DNA from: Mucilaginibacter sp. OK268
GTDB lineage: Bacteria; Bacteroidota; Bacteroidia; Sphingobacteriales; Sphingobacteriaceae
DNA length: 64,000 nt
Direction of reading: 5' to 3'
Assembly (NCBI RefSeq): GCF_900103125.1
Contig: NZ_FNJV01000002.1
Span: 1,094,088-1,158,087, forward strand
The translations under genes and the position numbers were made by a program. This document shows positions 36,041 to 45,651 of this stretch, one piece after another. The stretch's first letter is position 1. Each line of letters begins with the position of its first letter. The notes below the pieces were generated by a model that worked only from the letters and a program-made list of their open reading frames with translations, was not told the origin of the DNA and made no database searches.

Positions 36041-38302
36041 ATGATCAAACACTTTAGATATATACTCATACTAACTGTTTTGCTGAATGCCTGTAGCAAT
36101 ACCAAGTACCTGGCTTCCGGCCAGAAACTGTATACCGGCGGTGAAGTAAAAATTCAGGATAAGGATATCAAAAAAAGTGATGCCAAAGCGCTAAGTGAGG
36201 AGCTGCAACCCCTGCTACGCCCTAAACCCAATGGCGCTATACTGGGTTTAAGGGTTAAATTATGGATATATAACAAAACCCGCACAAAAAAAACAAAGGG
36301 CCTGGCTCACTGGCTCAATACCAAATTTGGCGAGCCACCTGTTTTAGCAAGTTCGGTTAACCTGGAAAATAATAGCAACATATTACAAAACAGGTTACAG
36401 AATGAGGGTTATTTTCAAGCCCAGGTTATTGGCGATACCATTGGTAAGAAAAAAACAGCTAAAGCAGTATATAACGCCAAACCAGGACCTGCCTACAAAA
36501 TACGAAAAGTGATCTTCCCGCATGGTACGGAAAGTATTGATACAGCCGTAACGGGAACCGCCGCACAAACGCTTTTAAAACCTGGAAATAACTATAATCT
36601 GGATATTATTAAAAACGAGCGCATCCGCATTGATGCCAAACTAAAGGAAGAAGGTTTTTATTACTTCGCCCCCGAAAACCTGATCATGCGGGTTGACAGC
36701 ACGATAGCAGGTCATCAGGTTGATATCTTTGTGGCAATTAAACGCGATATTTCAGAGAGGGCGCAAGAAATTTATACCATCAATAATATTTACGTATATC
36801 CAAGCTACTCCCTGCGCGATACTTCCCTTAATTTGGATAAAGCACAAAAATACCGCTGGTACAATATTGTTGAAAAAAGAAAAACAGTGAACAGCTATAT
36901 TTTTGCAAATACTGTTTTACTGCACCCCGGCGAGGTGTATAACCGTACCGATCATAATAATTCCCTAAACCGTTTTGTAAACCTGGGGCCATATAAGTTT
37001 GTAAAAAACAGGTTTGAAGATGTAACAGATTCATCCAAATTGGATGTGTACTACTTTTTAACCCCTTACAAAAAGAAATCCCTACAGTTGGAACTACTCG
37101 GCCGCACCACCTCAGCCAACTATACCGGTACGCAGATAAACATCAACTGGCTTAACCGGAATGCCTTCAAAGGTGGCGAAGCTTTAAAAGTAACCCTCTT
37201 TGGTAGCACCGATGTGCAGCTTGGCGGCGACAACAGCGGCTTTAACGTGTATCAGGCCGGTATACAAACAACCCTATCATGGCCACGTTTTATTAGTCCG
37301 ATATATCCAAAAGCCGATAACGCCTATATCCCTCATACTAATTTTACCCTGGGGTACACGCTGGTTGATCGCCAGAAACTATACAGGCTTAACTCTTTTA
37401 ATGCCTCTTTTGGATATCAATGGAAAGAGTCGGTTCATCGTTCGCACGAGTTAAACATTTTCAATTTTAACTTTGTTAATCCACAGAATATATCCAAATT
37501 GTATCTGGACAGCATTAATAACCCGAAAAACACAAATCCGGCTCTAAAACACGTTATTGATAAGCAGTTTATTTTTGGCCCAAGCTATAGCTACACCTTT
37601 ACCAATACCACCGAAGATTACCGGACCAACACTTTCTATTACAACGGTAAAATAAGCCTGTCGAACAATTTATATGGCATTATTGCCGGGGCTGATACCT
37701 TGAACGGTAAAGTAAAGCAAATTTTCGGAGCCGTATTTAACCAGTTTGTGAAGCTGGAAAACGAGATCAGGTATTTCCATAAAACCGGCCCTAACAGCAC
37801 TTTTGCCAGCCGCTTAATTGTAGGTGTTGGTTTACCTTACGGCAACTCCACCCAACTACCCTATAGCCAGCAGTTTTTTATAGGCGGACCAAATAGTTTA
37901 CGTGGTTTCCAGGCCCGTTCATTAGGTCCGGGATCATATGACCCAAGGATTGAAGGGGGTACAAATGGCTTCCTTGCTGATGAATCGGGCGATATAAAAA
38001 TTGAAGCGAATGTGGAGTATCGTCCAAAATTGTTCAGTATAGTGCGCGGTGCATTGTTTGTTGACGCAGGTAATATCTGGCTGTTGCATACCGGTGGCAG
38101 ACCCGGGGCTGCTTTTGGTAAAAACTTTGTGAATAACATGGCTGTTGATGCCGGTTTTGGTTTGCGCTTTGACTTATCCGTATTGGTGCTTCGTACCGAT
38201 ATGGGCTACCCGCTCCGTACGCCATACTTACCAGAGGGACAACGCTGGGGCTTTAATTCGCGATATGCCGTATTTAACCTGGCCATCGGGTACCCTTTTT
38301 AA
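36041..38302 (+). CDS. tamL: TamL: lipoprotein of the Omp85 family, partner of TamB
   Basis: A 753-residue outer-membrane protein. The start at 36041 is chosen because it gives a lipoprotein signal with lipobox L-N-A-C18 (LTVLLNAC); a longer frame overlaps tamB and has no signal. POTRA-like segments lie at ~60-330. The C-terminal Omp85 barrel (about 380-753) includes FFIGGPNSLRGFQARSLGPG, the conserved loop-6-type region, and ends in an aromatic residue (YPF). In Bacteroidota the TamA counterpart is a lipoprotein called TamL, and here it lies 4 bp after tamB, supporting one complex. Confidence 0.9.
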   Translation: MIKHFRYILILTVLLNACSNTKYLASGQKLYTGGEVKIQDKDIKKSDAKALSEELQPLLRPKPNGAILGLRVKLWIYNKTRTKKTKGLAHWLNTKFGEPPVLASSVNLENNSNILQNRLQNEGYFQAQVIGDTIGKKKTAKAVYNAKPGPAYKIRKVIFPHGTESIDTAVTGTAAQTLLKPGNNYNLDIIKNERIRIDAKLKEEGFYYFAPENLIMRVDSTIAGHQVDIFVAIKRDISERAQEIYTINNIYVYPSYSLRDTSLNLDKAQKYRWYNIVEKRKTVNSYIFANTVLLHPGEVYNRTDHNNSLNRFVNLGPYKFVKNRFEDVTDSSKLDVYYFLTPYKKKSLQLELLGRTTSANYTGTQININWLNRNAFKGGEALKVTLFGSTDVQLGGDNSGFNVYQAGIQTTLSWPRFISPIYPKADNAYIPHTNFTLGYTLVDRQKLYRLNSFNASFGYQWKESVHRSHELNIFNFNFVNPQNISKLYLDSINNPKNTNPALKHVIDKQFIFGPSYSYTFTNTTEDYRTNTFYYNGKISLSNNLYGIIAGADTLNGKVKQIFGAVFNQFVKLENEIRYFHKTGPNSTFASRLIVGVGLPYGNSTQLPYSQQFFIGGPNSLRGFQARSLGPGSYDPRIEGGTNGFLADESGDIKIEANVEYRPKLFSIVRGALFVDAGNIWLLHTGGRPGAAFGKNFVNNMAVDAGFGLRFDLSVLVLRTDMGYPLRTPYLPEGQRWGFNSRYAVFNLAIGYPF

Positions 38303-38394
38303 TTTAATTATTGAGTTAGTGAATTATTGAATGAAATGTTGATTTTTGTTCGTTCTACAGTTGAGCTTTAGAATCACTAACTCAAAATTAAAAA

Positions 38395-38820
38395 ATGACA
38401 TCTATCCCCCTACAGATCATTGATCTGCATGACGACGGTTTTCACCCCTTACTTGAAGTTACCCTGTTTGGAAAAGCTTTTACAGTAGTGCTGGATACCG
38501 GGGCTTCTAAAACTGCATTTGACCGCACCGCGCTTTTCGAGGCCAATGAAACCATGGCGGTATTAGCCAGCGATAGGCTCTCTACCGGATTGGGTACCAA
38601 TACTATGGAATCTTTCACAGCAGTCATCAGTGGGATGTTGATAGGCGATATGAAGATCGCTGATTTTGAGGTGGCAGTGCTGGATCTTTCTACCATCAAC
38701 ATAGCTTACAGTCAGATGGGGCACCCGCAGGTATTAGGTGTTTTGGGCGGCGATATATTGATGAAATATAAAGCAATGATTGATTATGGCAAGCAGGTAC
38801 TGAAACTCAAAAAACGTTAA
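38395..38820 (+). CDS. Retropepsin-like aspartic protease domain protein
   Basis: A 141-residue single-domain protein. The catalytic triad D34-T-G36 appears in FTVVLDTGASKTAFD. The second hydrophobic-hydrophobic-Gly element appears in VLGVLGGDILMKYKAMIDYG, the pattern of clan AA (retropepsin) proteases, which act as dimers. No signal peptide or membrane helix is evident, so the location is probably cytoplasmic. Substrate is unknown. It follows tamL by 92 bp on the same strand with only a small AT-rich word array (GAGTTAGTGAATTATTGAAT-like) between. A conserved 146-nt element lies 24 bp downstream. Confidence 0.82.
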   Translation: MTSIPLQIIDLHDDGFHPLLEVTLFGKAFTVVLDTGASKTAFDRTALFEANETMAVLASDRLSTGLGTNTMESFTAVISGMLIGDMKIADFEVAVLDLSTINIAYSQMGHPQVLGVLGGDILMKYKAMIDYGKQVLKLKKR

Positions 38821-38844
38821 CATCAATCTGAGTTTGCAATCGGG

Positions 38845-38990
38845 AAAAAACTTTTTAAACCTTAAATTTTAACACTTTTCGGACCAAAATTGGGTGAGAA
38901 TCGGTCGAAAATTGCTCTAAAAACCCTCATTTTAACACTTTTTAACAAATTTCAACACAGATTTGAGCAGTTTTTGAAACTTTAAAAAGT
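38845..38990 (+). repeat. Conserved 146-nt downstream element, copy 2
   Basis: It begins AAAAAACTTTTTAAACC 24 bp after the retropepsin-like gene stop codon, in the same orientation relative to the preceding gene as copy 1 at 20561-20707. After it, an AT-rich dyad and ATTTTACACCC (near 39033-39044) lead to the gyrB terminator. The whole 331-bp gap is accounted for by these parts. Confidence 0.85.
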
Positions 38991-39065
38991 AATAATATAT
39001 TGATTTACAATATATTAATCAAAATAAACTCCATTTTACACCCTTTTAAATCCTCTTTAAAACGC

Positions 39066-39102
39066 CAGCAGCCCCATACTTTTCGGTACAGGCCTGCTGA
39101 TA
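39066..39102 (-). terminator. Terminator after gyrB
   Basis: CAGCAG and CTGCTG close a hairpin with an inner GTAC/GTAT pairing about 50 bp beyond the gyrB stop, next to the TATTTTATAA tract. It may also stop transcription from the plus-strand gene. Confidence 0.55.
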
Positions 39103-39151
39103 TTTTATAAGATTCTAAATCCGAAATCGAATATTCGAAATCCGAAATAGC

Positions 39152-41116
<1,965 letters not shown>

Positions 41117-41132
41117 TTAGTACAACAACCTT

Positions 41133-41140
41133 CAAAAGTA
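41133..41140 (-). promoter_or_regulatory. Possible -7 promoter element of gyrB
   Basis: On the minus strand TACTTTTG matches TAnnTTTG, 22 bp before the gyrB start codon. No clear -33 TTG was found. Confidence 0.45.
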
Positions 41141-41243
41141 CGAAATTAACACGAGATTAACGATTAGTTGTTGATAAAAAAGCGCACAAAATACTACCCT
41201 CCGCATATCGCAAGGCTTCATTACTTAACTCCAATTCAAATGA

Positions 41244-42122
41244 TCAGAAAGGTTTACCAATAGGGGTCCCCCAATCTGAACTAAGTGTTATTTGAAACTG
41301 ACTATTGGTAACAGGAGCAATCTTTCCGGTTAATATGGTTTTGGTATTGGGGCTGCAAGTAACATTGGGTATTGCCTTTGTTAGCACGAGTACGTTCTGC
41401 GCATCATAAAAGTTTAGGGTTACCGTAAATGGAGCCCCAGACTTTAGATTGAAAAAAGTTAACTGATAAGGTGTGGTAGCCCTGTCGGCCGCGGTAATTG
41501 TTTTTTGGTACGGAGTATAATTCCCACCCGCTCCATCCGGAAACTGCACTTTTACCAAGGCTGCATTAAAGGGTAGCGCGTCTGTTATATTTATTTGCAG
41601 CTGACCTACAATCCGGTCCAGAATCACATGCTGAGTAGTAGCAGATGCGGAAACATTTAGGGCGAATGTTTTCTTGAATATTTCTTCCGGGGGACTAAAG
41701 GAAAAGGTAAGTGGTGACCAGGTAGCATCTGAAGGATTACGTGCCGTTGGATTGAGGTAACCATAATCATTTGGGCCTTTTACACCTACAAAAGCAACGA
41801 TATAAGCACCGGCCGGTACACTATCCCTGAAAGTTCCAAAATTTGGATCGCTTGAGCTCTGGGTTATAAAATCAGACTTATTGTTACTGGTATTATACAC
41901 GCAAAAGTACAACCGGTCTATCGAATCTTTTAAAGAAGCATTTACAGCCAGGCTATTGGTTTTTTGCCCCGTAGCATTGATAGGCCCTACTTGTTGTGAA
42001 AATGAGGTTACGCTATAACTCAATTGATACATTTGGGGTTTGGTAGTATTATTTTGATGATCTTTTTTACATGAAAAAAGAAACAGGCAAGCTATTGATG
42101 AAAATAAAATTAACGCTTTCAT
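41244..42122 (-). CDS. Unrecognised lipoprotein, paralogue of the upstream gene
   Basis: A 292-residue protein with a lipoprotein signal: hydrophobic stretch ending L-F-S-C18, then KKDHQNN. I do not recognise the family. Its layout parallels the 333-residue protein encoded 50 bp upstream: a first beta-rich domain with QLSYSVTSFSQQVGPI, a middle motif SSSDPNFGTFRDSVPAGAYIV, and a second domain with LDRIVGQLQINITDALPFNA. The layout faintly recalls Bacteroidota fimbrial or Mfa2/FimB-like lipoproteins, but that is a guess. It is probably the second gene of a two-gene operon. Confidence 0.7.
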   Translation of the reverse strand: MKALILFSSIACLFLFSCKKDHQNNTTKPQMYQLSYSVTSFSQQVGPINATGQKTNSLAVNASLKDSIDRLYFCVYNTSNNKSDFITQSSSDPNFGTFRDSVPAGAYIVAFVGVKGPNDYGYLNPTARNPSDATWSPLTFSFSPPEEIFKKTFALNVSASATTQHVILDRIVGQLQINITDALPFNAALVKVQFPDGAGGNYTPYQKTITAADRATTPYQLTFFNLKSGAPFTVTLNFYDAQNVLVLTKAIPNVTCSPNTKTILTGKIAPVTNSQFQITLSSDWGTPIGKPF

Positions 42123-42172
42123 TGATTCGGATTTAAGTGTTAAATAATTAAGCTTAATTAAAAAGCGTATTT

Positions 42173-43174
42173 TTAAAATGGCTGATTAATATTTGGATTC
42201 CAGTTGGTGGTAGACACGCCGAAACTATTCCCGCCAGGAGCCGTTCCGGAGCTTCCGAAAATACTTCCCGTTAATGTAGTTTCATGATTTGCCTGTAATA
42301 CCACATTAGTCACCACCTTTTCCGCTAATAATACAGTACCAGTACCTCCTTGTGCAGGATTTTGACCGTAATACGTAATATCAACCGTAACCGGGGTATT
42401 TAACGAAATACAATAGGTACTGGCCACAAAATTGGTATAAGTATTAACATCCATGTGGGCATTATAATCAACGCTAAAAGTGTTTGTAATTGGTTTTGCA
42501 AAACCAATAGCTAATGGTTGAAACACTGTAATTTGTACGAAAGTGCCAGATGGCGGTAAAACGTCGGTTATTTTTAACGTCAGCTTTGAAACTACACGAT
42601 CTAATACAACGTTTTGATTTATATCAGTCCCGGCCACGGTAAGACTAAACTGTTTATAAAAAGTATCGCCCCAACTTTTCATACCGTTATAATGAGCGCC
42701 GAAAAGATTTGCAGGTATAGTATAAAAACCCTGGCTGGTAAAACTGGCCAGTTGAGGGTTATAGGTTAACTGGCTGTTTGCAAATGTCGCAGGATTATAA
42801 ATATCCATCTGGTCTTGGCCGCCGGCAACAATTATGGTATAAGTACCATCTCCCAGTTTATCCCCAAGTACTCCAAAACTCGGATCATTTGATTTTTGGG
42901 TAACCTGATGAAGTAAGGTACCATCAGACTTGTATACCAGGTATCGTATCTGGGTAATAAGGCTGGTTATAGGAGCGGCCGCTACCGCTTTGGTGCTATT
43001 TACAGTTACACCATTGGTAACCGGCCCTGAGGTTTGGGTAAACCCGCTTACATTGAAACTAATCTGGTGCAATACACCAGAGTCGCCTCCCTTATCCGGA
43101 GATTTATCTTTTTTACATGCAACAAGACACATGCTTAATAAAAATAAACAAGTAGAAATTTTTTTCATTGTCAT
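42173..43174 (-). CDS. Unrecognised lipoprotein, first of a paralogous pair
   Basis: A 333-residue lipoprotein: lipobox L-V-A-C near residue 20 followed by KKDKSPDKGGDSG. A second ATG at 43168 gives the same signal peptide. Shared features with the downstream gene are the opening beta segment (HQISFNVSGFTQTSGPV), a KSNDPSFGVLGDKLGDGTYT stretch, and LDRVVSKLTLKITDVLPPSG. Both proteins should reach the periplasmic face of the outer membrane or the surface. Function is unknown. The pair is flanked by gyrB and by an OmpH-like gene on the other strand. The 43175-43465 gap contains no gene that I can see. Confidence 0.7.
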   Translation of the reverse strand: MTMKKISTCLFLLSMCLVACKKDKSPDKGGDSGVLHQISFNVSGFTQTSGPVTNGVTVNSTKAVAAAPITSLITQIRYLVYKSDGTLLHQVTQKSNDPSFGVLGDKLGDGTYTIIVAGGQDQMDIYNPATFANSQLTYNPQLASFTSQGFYTIPANLFGAHYNGMKSWGDTFYKQFSLTVAGTDINQNVVLDRVVSKLTLKITDVLPPSGTFVQITVFQPLAIGFAKPITNTFSVDYNAHMDVNTYTNFVASTYCISLNTPVTVDITYYGQNPAQGGTGTVLLAEKVVTNVVLQANHETTLTGSIFGSSGTAPGGNSFGVSTTNWNPNINQPF

Positions 43175-43465
43175 AGTTTTACATTTAAAGTTACCATTTG
43201 TTTTGGGCTTATCTCAAAAAAATAATTTTATAAACGCATGACCTACAGGAATATTTAGCTCTTATGTCTAAAGACTATGTATGGGATTAGGATACTTGTG
43301 ATGAAAGATTATCTTTGTCAAAATTTTTACTTAAAAAAGATAAACCTTCGTGTGCAGCTGCACAAAACGTTATAATTGCACAAAGGAGTTTGATAAGAAT
43401 AAAATAAAGGCGCAATTTTTCACGATCGCCAGCTAAAATAAAACACGAAAAAATCAATTAATTAG

Positions 43466-44059
43466 ATGAAAACTACGGCTTCAACATTAACAAAGTTCAC
43501 ATTAGGGATATTAATTGCCGGAAGCATAGCCGCCTGCAATCAAAATAAAACTGCCGACAAACCTGCTGCTACAACTGCACCAACCGAGGTTAAAGAGGCT
43601 ATCGTATATGTAAATTCAGATAGCTTACTGAACAAATACGACTATTTTAAAGATATGTCAAAACGCCTGGAAGATAAAGGTAAGTCTTCACAGGGCGATC
43701 TGCAGGCTAAAGGCCAGGCTTTTCAGCGTGAGGTTGCGGAGTATCAAAAAAATGCGGCGACACTTCCTGCCGATCAGCGCCAGTCTACCGAGCAGCGTTT
43801 AGCACGTAAACAACAGGAATTACAAGGCTACCAGCAAAATGCCAATGCAGAATTTCAGAACGCGCAGGCAACTGAAAATGCTAAACTATATGATAAGATA
43901 GCCGATTTTACAAAAGGTTATGCTAAAGAAAAAGGATACAAACTGGTATTAACTTATTCAAAAGCCAACCCTACAGTATTATATGGCGATCCGTCGTTAG
44001 ACGTTACTGCCGATGTGGTAAAACGCCTGAACGAAGCTTACGCTAAAGACAAAAAGTAA
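43466..44059 (+). CDS. OmpH/Skp-family lipoprotein
   Basis: A 197-residue protein with a lipoprotein signal (lipobox I-A-A-C23 in GSIAACNQNK). A Thr/Ala-rich linker follows, then an OmpH/Skp domain (~43-195): IVYVNSDSLLNKYDYFKDM, a long charged coiled coil (~60-140) rich in Gln and Ala, and the closing YAKEKGYKLVLTYSKANPTV. Skp-type proteins are trimeric periplasmic chaperones that hold unfolded outer-membrane proteins; a lipid-anchored form is common in Bacteroidota. The gene stands alone and ends in a strong terminator. Confidence 0.9.
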   Translation: MKTTASTLTKFTLGILIAGSIAACNQNKTADKPAATTAPTEVKEAIVYVNSDSLLNKYDYFKDMSKRLEDKGKSSQGDLQAKGQAFQREVAEYQKNAATLPADQRQSTEQRLARKQQELQGYQQNANAEFQNAQATENAKLYDKIADFTKGYAKEKGYKLVLTYSKANPTVLYGDPSLDVTADVVKRLNEAYAKDKK

Positions 44060-44141
44060 GGTTTTAGAATGTGCAGATTTCAGATGTGCAAATATGCACA
44101 TGAGATCAGGCTTCAAAAAAAATCATAAAATATTAACTTTA

Positions 44142-44171
44142 AAAACCTCAACTTCGGCTGAGGTTTTTTTA
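44142..44171 (+). terminator. Terminator after the OmpH-like gene
   Basis: AAACCTCA and TGAGGTTT form a stem around ACTTCGGC, followed by a run of T. A TGCAGAT-type word array (44070-44103) precedes it. Confidence 0.85.
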
Positions 44172-44183
44172 ATTTAGAAGTAT

Positions 44184-44663
44184 ATGCAAAATACGGTTCA
44201 CGAAAAGTTTATGCAGATAGCTATTGAACTATCAGAATATAATGTAAAACAGGGCACCGGCGGTCCTTTTGGCGCCGTTATAGTAAAGGATGGAATGATT
44301 GTGGCCCGTAGTGCCAACCGTGTGGTACCTACCAATGACCCTACCGCTCATGCCGAAGTTTCGGTGATACGCCTGGCCTGCCAGGAATTGGGGACTTATG
44401 ACCTGTCGGGCTGTGAAATATATACCAGTTGCGAACCCTGCCCTATGTGCCTGGGCGCTATTTACTGGGCGCGCATTGAAAAAGTTTATTATGCCAATAC
44501 CAAGGCCGATGCCGCCGCTATTGGCTTTGATGATCATTTTATTTATAACGAACTGGAAAGCCCGATGGCCGAACGTAAATTACCTTTTGTACAATTGCTT
44601 CGCGACGAGGCCATAAAGGCTTTTAAGCTTTGGGAAACAACAGAAAATAAAACGGATTATTAA
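44184..44663 (+). CDS. Nucleoside/guanine deaminase (GuaD-like, CDA fold)
   Basis: A 159-residue zinc-dependent deaminase of the cytidine deaminase superfamily. The zinc site is H56-A-E58 (catalytic Glu58) with P85-C86-P-M-C89 in SCEPCPMCLGAIYWARI. The length, motif wording and C-terminal extension (DDHFIYNELESPMAERKLPF, then QLLRDEAIKAFKLW) are closest to the guanine deaminase GuaD of Bacillus and unlike tRNA adenosine deaminase. It would convert guanine to xanthine for purine salvage; related nucleoside substrates are possible. It starts 14 bp after the preceding terminator. Confidence 0.87.
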   Translation: MQNTVHEKFMQIAIELSEYNVKQGTGGPFGAVIVKDGMIVARSANRVVPTNDPTAHAEVSVIRLACQELGTYDLSGCEIYTSCEPCPMCLGAIYWARIEKVYYANTKADAAAIGFDDHFIYNELESPMAERKLPFVQLLRDEAIKAFKLWETTENKTDY

Positions 44664-44676
44664 AAACTAACAGACT

Positions 44677-44823
44677 TGTCATCCTGAGCGCAGCGAAGGA
44701 TCTATTAAGCACTTAGGATGACAATGTTGTAGAAGTTACCTAAAAAGGCCTGTCAGTCTGAGCTCCGTCGAAGACTCGCGCGCAGAGGCCCGCCCACCAT
44801 GGTTCGACGGGCTCACCATGACA
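44677..44823. repeat. Two adjacent GTCATCCTGAG-family palindromes
   Basis: First: TTGTCATCCT (44677) with AGGATGACAA (ending 44723). Second: TGTCAGTCTGAGCTCCGTCG (44751) with CGACGGGCTCACCATGACA (ending 44823). They fill the space between the deaminase and S4 genes, which converge. Confidence 0.75.
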
Positions 44824-44853
44824 TCCTGTTTTTATCCTTTAGAATATATCTCC

Positions 44854-45267
44854 CTATTCACTCTCCTCTTCCTTCTTGTCAAAATAATCGTCTTTCAGAT
44901 CGTCAATTTCGCGGCGGTCGCGCTTAGTTGGGCGCCCTGTACCCCGGTCGCGTTTTAATATAGGCGCGTGAAACATGGATTTGAAAGCCTGGGTTTGTTC
45001 CACAGGAGTTATATCGTCATAAAAATTCACCGAGGTTTTAGCATCCACGCGATTTTCGAGTAAACCGGTTACACGCACCACTTTACGTTCAATTCCTTTA
45101 GCTACCTGGTAAGTATCACCAATTTTCACTTCGTATGATGGCTTGATATTTTTACCATCCAGTTTTACACGCCCCGCCTTGCAGGCATCGGATGCCAGGG
45201 TACGTGTTTTAAAAAGCCTGATGGCCCACAGGTATTTATCTATCCTCAGTTTTTCTTTTTCGGGCAT
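44854..45267 (-). CDS. S4-domain RNA-binding protein (Hsp15-like)
   Basis: A 137-residue protein. The S4 domain occupies ~7-70: LRIDKYLWAIRLFKTRTLAS, then ACKAGRVKLDGKNIKPSYEV and a KIGDTYQV turn. The rest is basic and then strongly acidic (DDLKDDYFDKKEEESE). Hsp15 (HslR) binds stalled 50S subunits with nascent chains to recycle them; this protein has the same size and layout. Cytoplasmic. The upstream gap (45268-45651) contains a word array and a palindrome but no gene. Confidence 0.88.
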   Translation of the reverse strand: MPEKEKLRIDKYLWAIRLFKTRTLASDACKAGRVKLDGKNIKPSYEVKIGDTYQVAKGIERKVVRVTGLLENRVDAKTSVNFYDDITPVEQTQAFKSMFHAPILKRDRGTGRPTKRDRREIDDLKDDYFDKKEEESE

Positions 45268-45312
45268 GGGTAAAAGTCGAACTTCAAATTTAAGAAATCC
45301 CAGTTAATTATT

Positions 45313-45412
45313 TGGAGTAAAGACATAAGGAGCAAAGAACAAGGACTGAGGAAGTAAAGAAAAAGCCTTATTCCTTATGTCCTTGCTCCTTGTTCCCTAT
45401 ATCCTTGCTCCA
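45313..45412. repeat. Word-array stem-loop (word GGAGCAAAG/AAGGACTGAGG)
   Basis: GACATAAGGAGCAAAGAACA on the left is complemented by TTATGTCCTTGCTCCTTGTT on the right. It is related to the array at 2166-2334 and lies in the divergent gap between the S4 and HAD-NeuB genes. Confidence 0.78.
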
Positions 45413-45614
45413 AAACCAACACTGTAAATACAGAGTTAATTTACAGGCCATTACTTAATAATTTCATAATCTAAACTTCGCATTATGTAAAAGCTGCCGC
45501 CTTACATTTAATCAATTACAATAAATCCGGTTTGCCCGGTTTGTAAAAGAAAATATTAGTTATATAAAATAAAAAGACCACTGAAGGTCACAACCTAAAA
45601 ATGGATTTTGCGCA

Positions 45615-45626
45615 CGGCACGTGCCG
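45615..45626. promoter_or_regulatory. 12-bp perfect palindrome upstream of the HAD-NeuB gene
   Basis: CGGCACGTGCCG ends 25 bp before the start codon at 45652. Its position suits an operator or a leader hairpin. No bound factor is known. Confidence 0.4.
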
Positions 45627-45651
45627 ATTAGCAATTTAATTCACAGACCCT

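Noticed and set aside
38845..39060. Replication-origin signal next to gyrB (AT-rich, repeated GTTAAAA)
   Set aside because: No DnaA-box TTATCCACA cluster and no dnaA, dnaN or recF genes. The same sequence also follows an unrelated gene at 20.6 kb.
43175..43465. tRNA or small RNA gene in the gap before the OmpH-like gene
   Set aside because: No cloverleaf or conserved tRNA motif was found. A GTGCAGCTGCAC palindrome and a TATCTTTG motif (43310) alone are not enough.
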